From: an uncultured Opitutaceae bacterium
Lineage (GTDB): Bacteria; Verrucomicrobiota; Verrucomicrobiia; Opitutales; Opitutaceae
Reading direction: 5' to 3'
Assembly (NCBI GenBank): GCA_903929355.1
Contig: CAIYUN010000003.1
Location: 62,001 to 126,000 of the forward strand
Length of the DNA stretch: 64,000 nucleotides
The notes under the pieces: generated by a model
What the model was told of the DNA's origin: nothing
Database searches by the model: none
What the model saw: only the letters and a program-made list of their open reading frames with translations
Part shown: positions 37,466 to 46,633 of the stretch, in pieces
How the letters are laid out: each line of letters opens with the position of its first letter
Numbering within the stretch: the first letter of the stretch is position 1
Translations under genes and position numbers: made by a program

Positions 37466-37843
37466 TTACCCGGTCCGCCTCGGCTGGTCGTAAATTTTGC
37501 GCACGCTGGCCGTCGAGGTCGCGGGCGGGGCCGATGGCCGGGCCGGCGTGAGGCTGCACCGAAGGAGGTGTTGCTCGTTCTCGCGGTCGAGGTGAAGGAT
37601 TTGCAAAGTGCGCTCCCGGGCCCGCTCGAGGACGCTGCCGCCATGGGAGCCGGGGGGGAGCGGGAGCGCCCGCAGCTCCCCCAAGCTGGTCTCCAACCGG
37701 GCCGCCAGCGCCAGTTTGTAAGCGCGGGCCGACTCGTCGGGCGGACGCCGCTCACGCTGAAGAAAACGGTTTTCCTCGAGGGTGAGCTGATACAGTTCGT
37801 CGCAGAGGGCGAGGTGGCGTTCGAGCAGTTCGGGCAGGCTCAT
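37466..37843 (-). CDS. Small helical protein, FlgN-like export chaperone candidate
   Basis: This 125-residue protein is almost all helix: SLPELLERHLALCDELYQLT, EENRFLQRERRPPDE and RTLQILHLDRENEQHLLRCS, then a Pro/Ala tail. The E-x-x-x-L spacing and the length resemble FlgN, the chaperone of the hook-filament junction proteins, but identity is not certain. Its ATG overlaps the TPR gene stop by ATGA. The operon's sigma-28-like promoter supports a flagellar role. Confidence 0.55.
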   Translation of the reverse strand: MSLPELLERHLALCDELYQLTLEENRFLQRERRPPDESARAYKLALAARLETSLGELRALPLPPGSHGGSVLERARERTLQILHLDRENEQHLLRCSLTPARPSAPPATSTASVRKIYDQPRRTG

Positions 37844-39246
37844 GGGTGCGTGGTCGCGGCGAGGCCGGGACGCGGGGGGGTGATAAGGGTGTTGAGATCG
37901 GCTTGGGTCTGCGTCCACCACAGCAGTTGCTGGGCACGCCAGGCGGCCATCCGTCCGATTTCGGCGAACTCCCCTGGTGGATCTCCGACAAGGGAGCCGA
38001 TTTGCCGATAGATGTCGAGGGCGTCTTTGGTCTGCAGCAGCCGTTCATGGCAGAGGGCCATTTGATAGAGGACCGGCAGGCGCCAGGCGGGTTGGTCATC
38101 AAGTGCGGCCAGCGCCTTGTAGAGCACCAACGCGCTGGCGAAGTCGCCCTCGGTGTAAAATTGGTTGGCCAGCTGGTTCCCGGTGCGTTGCTGCCAGGTG
38201 CGCCATTGCCCCGCGTTGGTGACGGACCGGTCATGTACATGGTGGAGCAGGGCGAGCGTGACCTGGAGCGAATCGTCGCGCCGGTTTACGTCGTTCAGGA
38301 TTGTAGCGAGCAGGAAGCGCGCCTCGGGGCTGTTGGCATCATCCGGATCCTGTTTGATGTACGCCTGCAGGGCCAGCACGGCGGCCGGCCGGTCGCCGGA
38401 GAGCGCCAGGGCCTGGGCTGACTTGAACCGGGCCCGCGCCCGGTCTGCGTCCGCCAGATCCAGCAGGTTCAGGCGGTTGAAAAAACGGACCGCCTCCGCG
38501 TAATTACCCGTGGCGAGATGGGTCTCCGCAATCTCGAACTGCGCGGTCAGAGCGAGCCGGCGGTATTCGTCGGCGCCGGTTTCCGGAAACTTGATGGCGG
38601 TCTGAAGGACGTTGTAAAAACTGGCGATGGCCAGCTTGGGACTGCCGAGATCACGCAAGGTGCGCCCAAGCTCGAGGTAGGCGGCGGGTGCCTCCGGATG
38701 GTCGGCGTGGTCCTTGATCAAGCGCTCGTAAGTTGCGGCCGCCTTGAGCTGGTCGCCCCCCAGGCGGTAGGCCCGCGCCAGCCCGAGCAGCGCCCTGGCT
38801 TCTTCCTCGGGATCCTCGCTGATCTCCGCCACCTGGCGATAGGCGATGCGGGCGGACTCCGCGTCCCCCGCCGCCAGCTTGACCGCCCCGATCCGCAGAA
38901 GACTGGCCCGTTCCGCGCCCGACAAGATGGAGACGGCGGACTCCGCCCGCGGTGCGGCGTTCGTCGCCGCCGGAATTGGCAAGGCGACTGGAGTCGGGGT
39001 GACGGCTGAAGCGACGTTGGGGGCATTTTTCGCCGCGGCCCGCAGCCAGCCGGCCCATTCTGCCGGCGTCGGAACCAGCCCCGGGACGGGGGCCGTCGGT
39101 CCGGAGGCGTGCCCACCCGCCCCCGGCGCCATGGAAGCGGGGCGGCTACCCGCCATGGCAGTTGGCGGGGTTTCCGGCTGCGCCTCGCCGGAGACGGCAC
39201 ACAGGAGGAATGCCAATGGCATCCAAGACTTGACGGGGGAGTTCAT
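37840..39246 (-). CDS. Secreted TPR-repeat protein
   Basis: This 468-residue protein has a signal peptide (MNSPVKSWMPLAFLLCAVSG, cleavage near GEA), a Pro/Ala-rich linker, and then about seven to eight TPR-like helical pairs from residue 110, such as ARIAYRQVAEISEDPEEEAR, KAAATYERLIKDHADHPEAP and EAVRFFNRLNLLDLADADRA. TPR arrays mediate protein assembly, here in the periplasm. It is coupled to both neighbours by ATGA overlaps. The partner is unknown. Confidence 0.82.
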   Translation of the reverse strand: MNSPVKSWMPLAFLLCAVSGEAQPETPPTAMAGSRPASMAPGAGGHASGPTAPVPGLVPTPAEWAGWLRAAAKNAPNVASAVTPTPVALPIPAATNAAPRAESAVSILSGAERASLLRIGAVKLAAGDAESARIAYRQVAEISEDPEEEARALLGLARAYRLGGDQLKAAATYERLIKDHADHPEAPAAYLELGRTLRDLGSPKLAIASFYNVLQTAIKFPETGADEYRRLALTAQFEIAETHLATGNYAEAVRFFNRLNLLDLADADRARARFKSAQALALSGDRPAAVLALQAYIKQDPDDANSPEARFLLATILNDVNRRDDSLQVTLALLHHVHDRSVTNAGQWRTWQQRTGNQLANQFYTEGDFASALVLYKALAALDDQPAWRLPVLYQMALCHERLLQTKDALDIYRQIGSLVGDPPGEFAEIGRMAAWRAQQLLWWTQTQADLNTLITPPRPGLAATTHP

Positions 39247-39677
39247 TTTTCCTCGTAGGTTGCCTTGCTCACGGGCGGAGCCGGTGGGGGGACGAAATAC
39301 GGCAGGATGTCCTCCAGCCGGGTGGGCCTGGTCTGGACCGGATCCGGCACCAGCTCATATTTGGGTGCGGGCGACGCTTTGGGCGGCCCGGGAATGGGAG
39401 CCGGCGTGGCCACCGCCACCACCGGGGCGGGGGTCGTTCCCGTGACCGAGGTCTGGGTCGAATGGGTTTTTTCCTCCGGTGTGACTGCCTTCACCACGGC
39501 TGCGATCACCGGTGGTGGCTGCTCCGTCCGAATCGGCTCGGGCAGACTCACCGTGAGATAAGGCGCAGAGGCCCCATTGCCAAGGGCGGCGAGAACACAG
39601 GCGGTGAGAGCGGCGATGGATCGGTGGGAGGAAGGGTGAAGGACGACGCCCGGCGGGCGGGTGGGATGTGCGGACAT
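39243..39677 (-). CDS. Pro-rich secreted or membrane-anchored hypothetical protein
   Basis: This 144-residue protein has a hydrophobic N-terminal segment (SIAALTACVLAALGNGASA) that may be a signal peptide, followed by Pro/Ala/Thr/Val-rich, probably disordered sequence and a conserved-looking end (RLEDILPYFVPPPAPPVSKA). No domain is recognised. It is the first gene of a four-gene ATGA-coupled unit with the TPR, FlgN-like and hybrid-kinase genes. Confidence 0.6.
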   Translation of the reverse strand: MSAHPTRPPGVVLHPSSHRSIAALTACVLAALGNGASAPYLTVSLPEPIRTEQPPPVIAAVVKAVTPEEKTHSTQTSVTGTTPAPVVAVATPAPIPGPPKASPAPKYELVPDPVQTRPTRLEDILPYFVPPPAPPVSKATYEEK

Positions 39678-39736
39678 GAAAAGACGGGTCAGTTGTTAAT
39701 GTAACTGCTCCATCCTGAAGAGAGAACCTGCCCCCC

Positions 39737-39764
39737 TTATCGGCGCGGGCGGGGCTGAGGTTGA
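39737..39764 (-). promoter_or_regulatory. Sigma-28-like promoter of the Pro-rich/TPR/FlgN-like/kinase operon
   Basis: The minus strand carries a perfect GCCGATAA -10 box (39744-39737). A weak -35-like TCAACCTC (39764-39757) lies 12 bp upstream. The start codon follows about 60 bp downstream. Confidence 0.5.
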
Positions 39765-39778
39765 GAGAAATGTGCAAT

Positions 39779-40279
39779 CTATCCCACCGCAGGCACCCCG
39801 GCCTCCGCGAGCAGGGCGACCAAATCGAGCGGGCGGGTGAACATCGCCAGGCTGCCATCGGGGTTCAATGGCCATTCCTCCCGGGGGCGATCGCGGTAGA
39901 GCTCAACGCCGTTCGCGTCGGGGTCCCGCAGGTAAAGCGCCTCGCTCACGCCGTGGTCGGCGGCACCGTCGAGCGGGTGTCCGGCCCGCTGCACGCGACG
40001 CAAGGCATCGGCCAGGGCGGCGCGGGAGGGATAGAGAATTGCCGTGTGGAACAGGCCGGTGGAACCGGGGGGCGGAGGTCCGCCACCCAAGCTCTCCCAG
40101 GTGTTGAGCCCCAGGTGATGATGGTAGCCGCCGGCGGAGATGAACGCCGCCTGGGTGCCCATCCGCTGCATGAGTTGAAATTTCAGCACCCCGCAGTAAA
40201 AGTCCAGCGCGCGGCTGAGATTCGCAACCTTGAGGTGGACATGGCCGATGCGGACGGCGGGATCGATGGGAGCGGACAT
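39779..40279 (-). CDS. VOC-family dioxygenase/glyoxalase-like protein
   Basis: This 166-residue vicinal-oxygen-chelate protein has two beta-alpha-beta-beta-beta units. It shows GHVHLKVANLSRALDFYCGV with the first metal His, AAFISAGGYHHHLGLNTWES with the second, LFHTAILYPSR, and YLRDPDANGVELYRDR with the Glu ligand. These fit the catechol-2,3-dioxygenase-like branch (CatE-type, shortened). The substrate is unknown. The frame is open upstream, but ATG 40279 (MSAPIDPAVRIG) is the natural start. Confidence 0.85.
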   Translation of the reverse strand: MSAPIDPAVRIGHVHLKVANLSRALDFYCGVLKFQLMQRMGTQAAFISAGGYHHHLGLNTWESLGGGPPPPGSTGLFHTAILYPSRAALADALRRVQRAGHPLDGAADHGVSEALYLRDPDANGVELYRDRPREEWPLNPDGSLAMFTRPLDLVALLAEAGVPAVG

Positions 40280-40571
40280 AGGGAAGAAAGGACTGAAGGC
40301 TGAAGGTTGCCAAACTGGGAATCGGAGAGGCCCAAGGGACCCACGAAGCCAGGAATGGCAAACCGGGCCCTGAGCTTGGGATTGGCCTGGTTTGTCCCTA
40401 CGACAACGACTTTTACCCGAGAACCGGAGCCATGGCCGATGCGGATTTTTCTGGCCCAAAGACTAAAAGTGCCCCCCCGGGGCGACGGACCGGTGACCGC
40501 CTTCGCCATCCACGCAACTTTAAAACCGAGGCCAACTCCGCAAAACACGAAATTTATATATATATACGCGC

Positions 40572-40648
40572 TGGTGGACCTTACAGGACTCGAACCTGTG
40601 ACCTTTTCCATGTCAAGGAAACGCTCTAACCAACTGAGCTAAAGGTCC
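40572..40648 (-). tRNA. tRNA-Val (anticodon GAC), CCA encoded
   Basis: This 77-nt cloverleaf on the minus strand has acceptor stem GGACCTT/AAGGTCC, D arm GCTC-AGTTGGTTA-GAGC, anticodon stem TTTCC/GGAAA with loop TTGACAT, a five-base variable loop, T arm ACAGG-TTCGAGT-CCTGT, discriminator A and an encoded CCA. The anticodon GAC reads GUC (and GUU) valine codons. A (TA)n run lies just beyond the 3' end. Confidence 0.95.
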
Positions 40649-40825
40649 GCTGCCAACGGGAGAGGAATTAAGCATCAACCCGGGGAGGTGGCGCAAGGAA
40701 AAATGTCGCATCCCAAACCAGTCACCCAACCGCATGCGTTGGACGGGGTCGTTGCCCCCGGTCCGACTCCTGACCCGATTTTCTTCGGCTGCATGGGTGC
40801 GCCCAGCCAATCCCGGCCAATCCAG

Positions 40826-41779
40826 TTAGGCTCCTGGCCGAAAAAAATCTTCGGCCGCGTCGCGATCCCGCACCATCTGCGTGCGGAGTTCGTCCACACT
40901 GGAGAACTTTTTCTCCGGGCGCAGGAAGTGCAGCCACTTGACGGTCAGCGGGTCACCCGCGTCAAATGGGCAGCCGACCAGCAGATGCACCTCGAGCAGC
41001 GGCGCGACCGCGGCGGTTTCGACGGTCGGGCGCAGGCCAAAGTTGGCGACGGCGGGGAGCGGCCCGGCCGACTTCGCTCCGGTGACCTGCACCGCATACA
41101 CCCCGAAACGTGGCGCCAGCCCTGGCTGCCAGGCGAGGTTGAGGGTGGGAAACCCCAGCGTGCGCCCCAGCTGCCGGCCGGGCACGACCGGGCCTTCGGC
41201 CGCATAGGCGCGGCCGAGCATCGCGTTGGCCTCTTCCATCCCGCCGGCCTCGAGGCAGGTGCGGATGCGAGAGCTGCTGATGGGTTCGCCATTGAAATTC
41301 ACCCTCGGGGTGCTGAACACCTCCAGACCCAGGGCGCGCCCCGTCCTGACCAGCAAGGCCACATCGCCCTGCCGGCCCTGGCCAAAGCGAAAATTCTCAC
41401 CCGCGTACACCCCGGCCAGCTGCGGGAGGTGTCGCCGGACATGCGGCAGGAAATCCTCCGCCCGGATGTGCATGAAATCGGGCGTGAAGGGCTCGACAAT
41501 AACCGCGTCCACTCCGAGTTCGAACAGCGCTCGGGTGCGGGCCGCGTCGTCCATGATGAGCCGGGTCGGGTTGTCCGGTCGAAAAAGCGCACTCGGATGC
41601 GGCCAGAACGTCAGCACGCCGGCCTGGCCACCGGCCCGGCGGGCCGATTGCACGGCGGCCCCGATTACCGCGCGGTGCCCGAGATGCACCCCGTCAAACA
41701 TCCCGATGGCCAGATGAAGTGGTTTCCAGGGCGACCCGGCGACGGCGGCCAGACCGGAAAACTGGGCGGGCCAGATCAT
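40826..41779 (-). CDS. ribF: Bifunctional riboflavin kinase / FAD synthetase
   Basis: This 317-residue protein makes FMN from riboflavin and then FAD. The N-terminal nucleotidyltransferase has LAIGMFDGVHLGHRAVIG and the distal ISSSRIRTCLEAGGMEEANA. The C-terminal kinase barrel has GRQLGRTLGFPTLNLAWQPG, FGVYAV and NFGLRPTV. Both halves are complete. ATG 41779 (MIWPAQFSGL) is used; the frame is open upstream. It is the last gene of the nusA-infB-rbfA-nrnA-truB unit. Confidence 0.95.
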   Translation of the reverse strand: MIWPAQFSGLAAVAGSPWKPLHLAIGMFDGVHLGHRAVIGAAVQSARRAGGQAGVLTFWPHPSALFRPDNPTRLIMDDAARTRALFELGVDAVIVEPFTPDFMHIRAEDFLPHVRRHLPQLAGVYAGENFRFGQGRQGDVALLVRTGRALGLEVFSTPRVNFNGEPISSSRIRTCLEAGGMEEANAMLGRAYAAEGPVVPGRQLGRTLGFPTLNLAWQPGLAPRFGVYAVQVTGAKSAGPLPAVANFGLRPTVETAAVAPLLEVHLLVGCPFDAGDPLTVKWLHFLRPEKKFSSVDELRTQMVRDRDAAEDFFRPGA

Positions 41780-41823
41780 GCGGATACGACAGTGGGAACA
41801 GGGAGGCACCGGCACGCAGCCGC

Positions 41824-42573
41824 CTAGGGGGCTGCGGGCGGAACGGTGACGGCAGCCGGGGGTGGCAGCGCGACGTGGGCGGGAAGGAGGACCTTTTCGA
41901 TTTCGGGCGGCGTCATCTTCTCCAACTGCTCCAGGGTCACCGCGGCTTTGACGCTGAGGCTCCCGGAACTCTCGCGGCGGAGAATCTTCAGGTGCGCCCC
42001 GCAGCCGAGCCTCGCACCCAAATCGTGCGCCAGCGTCCGGACATACGTACCTTTGGTGCAGTGCAGGACAAATCCAAGATCCGGTGGGGTCCAACTTGTG
42101 AGCGAAAACTCCATCACCCGGATAAAGCGTGGCTCCCGCACCACCTCCTCCCCCTTGCGCGCGCTCTTGTACAGCGGCACCCCCTTGATTTTCACCGCCG
42201 AAAACATCGGCGGCGTCTGGTATTGGTCCCCGGTGAAACCCTGCAGCGCGGCGCGCACCTCCGCCTCGGTCAGCGGCGGCACGGGGCGCGTCTCCAGCAC
42301 CTCCCCCTCGGCATCCTGGGTGTTGGTGGACTCGCCCAGGCGGATGACGCCGGAATACACCTTGTCCACGCTCATCAGGTATTGCGAGAGGCTGGTGGCC
42401 TTGCCCACGAGCATGACCAGCAGTCCGGTGGCCATCGGATCAAGGGTTCCGGCGTGGCCGATGCGGCGGGTGTGCAGGATGCCGCGCAGCCGCGCGACAA
42501 CATCATGGGAGGTGTGGCTGCCGGGCTTGTCGAGCAGCAGCACGCCGTTAAGTTCGGGGGCGGGCGCGGGCAT
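41824..42573 (-). CDS. truB: tRNA pseudouridine(55) synthase
   Basis: This 249-residue enzyme makes pseudouridine-55 in the T loop of tRNAs. The N-terminal [20 protein letters not shown] and the catalytic motif [18 protein letters not shown] with the active Asp are intact, as are [20 protein letters not shown] and the C-terminal [15 protein letters not shown]. The start overlaps the nrnA stop by one base (TGATG). Confidence 0.96.
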   Translation of the reverse strand: MPAPAPELNGVLLLDKPGSHTSHDVVARLRGILHTRRIGHAGTLDPMATGLLVMLVGKATSLSQYLMSVDKVYSGVIRLGESTNTQDAEGEVLETRPVPPLTEAEVRAALQGFTGDQYQTPPMFSAVKIKGVPLYKSARKGEEVVREPRFIRVMEFSLTSWTPPDLGFVLHCTKGTYVRTLAHDLGARLGCGAHLKILRRESSGSLSVKAAVTLEQLEKMTPPEIEKVLLPAHVALPPPAAVTVPPAAP

Positions 42574-43595
42574 CAGGGTGTTTTCGTCCGTGCCGCGTCC
42601 ACCCGGCTGAGCTGGGCGGCGAGCGCGGCGAGCAGTTGCCCGCGGAATTCCGCCGGGGCGCCGCCCTTGAGGTTCAGGCCGGCCGCGCAGGCATGGCCGC
42701 CCCCCCCGAATTGGGCCGCCACGCGGTCCACCCGACAGGCCGGATCCTTGGCGCGGAGGCTGGCTTTGATGCCGTCGGCGCGCTCCTCAATGAGCACGCC
42801 GATGTCCACCCCGTCGATGCCGCGCGCATAGTCCACCATGCCTTCGATGTCCTCGGGCTGGGTGCCCGTCCCCTCGTAGCTGCCGGGGGGCAGCACGCCC
42901 ACGCACACCCGGCCACCGCACTCGAACTGGAACGACGCGAGGAAACGCTGGAGCAACTGGAGTTTCCCGCGCGATTCGCGCTCGTAGAGCTCGGCGGCGG
43001 CCTCGGCGGGCCGGGCGCCGGCCGCGACCAGTTCAGCCGCGAGGAGGAAGGTGCGGCGCGTGGTCGAGTGAAAGCGGAACTGGCCGGTGTCGGTGGCGAT
43101 CCCGGCATAGAGCGCGCTCGCCGCGGTCGGGTCCACCGCCAGGCCTTGGTCGGAGCACAGGCCCGCCAGGATTTCGCACGTCGCCGCGGAGTCGGGGTCC
43201 ACGAGGTTGTGGACGGCGAAGCCGGGGTTGGAAAGGTGATGATCGAAGCTGGCGTAGGGCGTCGGAAAACGGGCGGCGAGCCGGTCACCGGCCCGGGCCA
43301 GATCGGCGCAATCCACCAACAGCGCGGTCCAGTCGCCGGCGGCCAGATTGGCGCCGAGCACGAAAGGCGTGTCCCCGACACAAAATTGCAGCCGGCGCGG
43401 AACCGGATCGGGATTGGCACAGACCACTTCGCGGCCGCGGGCGCGGAGCACCCGGGCCAGCGCCACTTGGGCGCCGATGCAGTCGCCATCGGGCCGGGCA
43501 TGGCCGATCACCACGAGGCGACCGGGCGGCAGGGCCGCCAGCAGCGCGGCGAAGCGCGGGGCGAAGTCCGGGTAGTATGCCGGGGAGGAATTCAC
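42573..43595 (-). CDS. nrnA: DHH-family oligoribonuclease / pAp phosphatase (NrnA type)
   Basis: This 340-residue DHH/DHHA1 phosphoesterase degrades short RNAs (nanoRNA) and may hydrolyse 3'-phosphoadenosine-5'-phosphate. The DHH-type motif series is [42 protein letters not shown] and [15 protein letters not shown]; the DHHA1 substrate-binding [12 protein letters not shown] is near the C-terminus. The start is GTG, overlapping the rbfA stop. Genomic position after rbfA is common for this gene. Confidence 0.93.
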   Translation of the reverse strand: MNSSPAYYPDFAPRFAALLAALPPGRLVVIGHARPDGDCIGAQVALARVLRARGREVVCANPDPVPRRLQFCVGDTPFVLGANLAAGDWTALLVDCADLARAGDRLAARFPTPYASFDHHLSNPGFAVHNLVDPDSAATCEILAGLCSDQGLAVDPTAASALYAGIATDTGQFRFHSTTRRTFLLAAELVAAGARPAEAAAELYERESRGKLQLLQRFLASFQFECGGRVCVGVLPPGSYEGTGTQPEDIEGMVDYARGIDGVDIGVLIEERADGIKASLRAKDPACRVDRVAAQFGGGGHACAAGLNLKGGAPAEFRGQLLAALAAQLSRVDAARTKTP

Positions 43596-43999
43596 GGGGC
43601 GGCGGTGCCGTCGTCGGCAGGGTCGGTTTCCCCGGGATCTTCCCCCGGGGCCGCCTTCCCCTTGGCGGCAATCTCGTCGAGGACAGCCAGGATGCGGTTG
43701 CCCCGCAGCGTGGCCGTGTCCGGGAGGAACGTGAGCGCCGGCAAATGCTTGAGCACGATCCGTTGACTGAGGGTCGTGCGCAGAGTGGCGGAGTGTCGGC
43801 GCAACCAGCGGAGCCGGTCTTCGGCCTGTTCGTCGTCACCCATCACCGCGACAAAAATTTTGCAGGAACGCAGGTCGGGCGCCACATCCACGGAGGTGAC
43901 GGTGACCGTCACCGTCTCCGCCTGGAACTCCTGGTGCAGCAGCCCGCTCAGCTCGCGCTGGAGCAGCTCATTGAGGCGGAGGGTGCGGGCCGTGGGCAC
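43592..43999 (-). CDS. rbfA: Ribosome-binding factor A
   Basis: This 135-residue KH-like maturation factor of the 30S subunit has RLNELLQRELSGLLHQEF, VTSVDVAPDLRSCKIFVAVM and LRTTLSQRIVLKHLPALTFL, the standard RbfA pattern, plus a short acidic tail. The start is GTG at 43999. It follows infB after 125 bp that include a terminator-like hairpin. Confidence 0.92.
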   Translation of the reverse strand: MPTARTLRLNELLQRELSGLLHQEFQAETVTVTVTSVDVAPDLRSCKIFVAVMGDDEQAEDRLRWLRRHSATLRTTLSQRIVLKHLPALTFLPDTATLRGNRILAVLDEIAAKGKAAPGEDPGETDPADDGTAAP

Positions 44000-44110
44000 G
44001 GGCTGAGATTTGTTATGGGTTATTGGTTAACGCTAATTTGGCCATTTCGAACTCACGTCGAGCGGTCGGAGACGGTCCAAAATCGTCCGATAATAAATAT
44101 TCAATCACCA

Positions 44111-44144
44111 ATAAGAATTAAAGGTCAGAGCGAAGCTCTGACCT
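44111..44144 (-). terminator. Intrinsic terminator overlapping the infB stop codon
   Basis: On the minus strand GGTCAGAGC-TTC-GCTCTGACC (9-bp perfect stem) includes the last infB codons and the TGA, and is followed by TTTAATTCTTATT. If active it would limit transcription into rbfA-nrnA-truB-ribF. Confidence 0.6.
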
Positions 44145-46593
44145 TCGCCACCTCGTAGCACTCGATGATGTCGCCGGGCTCGTAGCCGTTGAAATCGCCC
44201 AGCTTGATGCCGCACTCGAGGCCGGCGCGTACTTCGTTGGCGTCGTCCTTGAAACGTTTGAGGGTGGCGATCTTGCCCTCGTGCACGACCTCCTTCTTGC
44301 GCCGGAGGCGCGCGGCGGAGTTGCGGGCGATCCGGCCCTCGGTGACCAGGCAGCCGGCCACGAAGCCCTTGCCCTGGGGGAACGTGGCGCGCACCTCGGC
44401 CGCGCCCGTCTTGGTCTCCTTCAGGTCGGGGTCCAGCAGGTCGGCCATCATCTCGCGCACCTTGTCGGCCAGCTCGTAGATGATGGTGAAGCTTTCGATG
44501 CGCACGCCGTGATGCTTGGCCAGCGGCGTCACGCCGTTCTCCAGCTTGGTGTTGAAGCCGATGATGATGGCGCCGCCGGTGCCGGCCATGAGCACATCGT
44601 TCTTCGTCACGAGGCCGACCTCCGACGAGAGCACTTCCAGGGAGACCTTGGCGCTCTTGATCCCCTCGAGCAACTGGCGGACGGCCTCGGCCGAGCCGAA
44701 CACATCGGTCTTCACAATGACCTTGAGCGTTTTTTTCTGCTCAGCCGCGATGTTGGCAAAAAGCTGCTCGACCGACACATCCTGCGGCACGGCGGCGATC
44801 GCGGTGGCCGCGTCCTGGCGCTGGGTTTGCTGCTCCGCCTCGGCCAGCTTTTCGGCCTCGCGGGCGTTTTTGGCCGTCGTAAAGGCGGCCCCGGCATCGG
44901 GAGTCCCGGACCAGCCGATGATGCGCACCGGGGTCGCCGGCACGGCCTCCTTGACGCTTGCGCCCTGATCGTCGTAAAGCGCGCGCACCTTGCACCAATG
45001 GGGGCCGCAGACGAGCGCGTCGCCCACCCGGAGCGTGCCCCGCTGGACGATCACGGTCGCGAGGGGACCGCGGCCAACATCCACCTGGGACTCGATCACC
45101 ACACCGCTGGCGGGAGCCTTGGGATTGGCCTTGAGTTCAAGCACGTCGGCCTGGAGCAGAATCATGTCGAGCAGGTCGGTGAGGCCGGTGCCCTTGAGCG
45201 CGGAGACGGGAACCGTGATGGTCTCGCCGCCCCAGTCCTCGGGCGCGATATTGCGTTCCTGCATCTGTTGCTTCACCCGGTCGAGGTTGGCGCCCTTCAC
45301 ATCCATCTTGTTGACGGCGACCATGAGGGCCACCGCGGCGGTCTGCGCGTGCTTCAGCGCCTCATCCGTCTGCAGCATGAAGCCGTCGTCGGCGGCCACC
45401 ACGAGCACGGCGATATCGGTGACGGCGGCGCCGCGCGCGCGCATCTTGTTGAAGGCGGCGTGGCCGGGGGTGTCGAGAAAGGTGATTTTCTTGCCGTTGT
45501 GCTCGATCTGATAGGCACCGATATGCTGGGTGATACCGCCCGCCTCACCGGCGGCGACCGCCGCCTTGCGGATGGCGTCAAGCAGGGAGGTTTTGCCATG
45601 GTCCACATGGCCGAGGATGCAGACCACCGGGGGACGTGGGGCGAGGTTTTTGGCCTCCTCCTCCTCGGCTTTGGCGCGCTGGGCCGTCGCCTTGTCCTGC
45701 GGGGTTTGCGCGACCGTCTCACCACGGTGCTTGACCTCGAGGATGAAGCCATGGCTCTCTGCGATCTTGGCGGCGACCGCCTCGTCGAGACTGGAGTTCA
45801 TGGACGCAAAACCACCGGTGGCCTGCGTGACTTCGTTGATGAGTTTGAATGGTTTAACCCCGAGCACGGCCGCAAGGTCGCGCACAATGATCGGGGGTTT
45901 CATCTGGATCAGACGAACGTCGGTGTCGGTCCCGGGCCGGCGAGTGAGGACCGGCATGACCACGGGCGAGGGGGAGGGCGCACGCGGCGGGGTGGCTGGC
46001 AGGGGTGCACGCGGAGGCAACGCGGCAGGCGATTTGGCCACAGGGGGCAGGCCGGGTGGCGACGACGGAGCGGGTTTGAGTGCCGGCACCGGGAGGGTGG
46101 CGGCGGCCGGCCGCAAGGGGGGCGGAACGGCGGGCGCGGGTTTGGAAAAGCTGACCGGTGGCGCCAGTCGCGGGGCGGCCGGCGGAGCCGGCGCGCGCGG
46201 CGGAGGCGGGGCCACGCTCCGGGGTGTGAGCATCACGGGCGGGGAGCGCAGGGCGGTGGCGGCGGCTTTGGCCGCAGCTTCCCGCACCTCTTTCTCGCGG
46301 ACAATATCCTGCGCCGATTTTACGAAGACGCCTGCGGGAAGGTTCAACTTTGGCGGTTCCGGCGCCGGAGTTTCCGCGGCGGGGGGGGGCGGCGGGGCGG
46401 CTGCGGGGGCCGGCGGCGCCGTCTCCAGGCTCACTCCAAACTCCTTCGCCACATAATCCGCGTAGATGTCGCTGATTGTGCTCGAGGGTGACTTCACGTC
46501 CGCGCCAATGATCTTGCGCTCCTTGAGAAGCGCCATCAGTTCCTTGTTGGGCTTGCCGATCTTGGCGGCGAGTTCGTGGATGCGGATACTCAT
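44125..46593 (-). CDS. infB: Translation initiation factor IF-2
   Basis: This 822-residue GTPase brings fMet-tRNA to the 30S subunit. The IF2-N segment ([20 protein letters not shown]) is followed by a long Pro/Ala linker (residues about 60-270), a second N-type segment, the G domain ([34 protein letters not shown]) and the C-terminal domains ([20 protein letters not shown]). The ATG at 46593 is canonical. The Pro/Ala linker has low-complexity codon runs, typical of high-GC genomes. It lies 40 bp after nusA. Confidence 0.97.
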   Translation of the reverse strand: MSIRIHELAAKIGKPNKELMALLKERKIIGADVKSPSSTISDIYADYVAKEFGVSLETAPPAPAAAPPPPPAAETPAPEPPKLNLPAGVFVKSAQDIVREKEVREAAAKAAATALRSPPVMLTPRSVAPPPPRAPAPPAAPRLAPPVSFSKPAPAVPPPLRPAAATLPVPALKPAPSSPPGLPPVAKSPAALPPRAPLPATPPRAPSPSPVVMPVLTRRPGTDTDVRLIQMKPPIIVRDLAAVLGVKPFKLINEVTQATGGFASMNSSLDEAVAAKIAESHGFILEVKHRGETVAQTPQDKATAQRAKAEEEEAKNLAPRPPVVCILGHVDHGKTSLLDAIRKAAVAAGEAGGITQHIGAYQIEHNGKKITFLDTPGHAAFNKMRARGAAVTDIAVLVVAADDGFMLQTDEALKHAQTAAVALMVAVNKMDVKGANLDRVKQQMQERNIAPEDWGGETITVPVSALKGTGLTDLLDMILLQADVLELKANPKAPASGVVIESQVDVGRGPLATVIVQRGTLRVGDALVCGPHWCKVRALYDDQGASVKEAVPATPVRIIGWSGTPDAGAAFTTAKNAREAEKLAEAEQQTQRQDAATAIAAVPQDVSVEQLFANIAAEQKKTLKVIVKTDVFGSAEAVRQLLEGIKSAKVSLEVLSSEVGLVTKNDVLMAGTGGAIIIGFNTKLENGVTPLAKHHGVRIESFTIIYELADKVREMMADLLDPDLKETKTGAAEVRATFPQGKGFVAGCLVTEGRIARNSAARLRRKKEVVHEGKIATLKRFKDDANEVRAGLECGIKLGDFNGYEPGDIIECYEVAKVRASL

Positions 46594-46633
46594 GCGGGGC
46601 GCGGACGGTGGGAGGCGGTAAAAGGGACGGTGG

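Noticed and set aside
35742-37493. 583-codon plus-strand frame opposite the hybrid kinase
   Set aside because: Antisense shadow of a well-supported kinase gene; sequence is low in structure and has no recognisable motifs.
40553-40567. (TA)n run next to tRNA-Val as a promoter or attachment site
   Set aside because: It lies past the tRNA 3' end, no integrase gene or duplicated tRNA end is nearby, and it has no matching -35.
44077-44100. GTCCGATAA on the plus strand as another sigma-28 -10
   Set aside because: It lacks the GCCGATA core and no plus-strand gene follows.
44281-46491. 736-codon open frame on the plus strand opposite infB
   Set aside because: It is a high-GC antisense shadow: composition is His/Arg/Gly-rich, with no domains, and it lies wholly over the certain infB gene.
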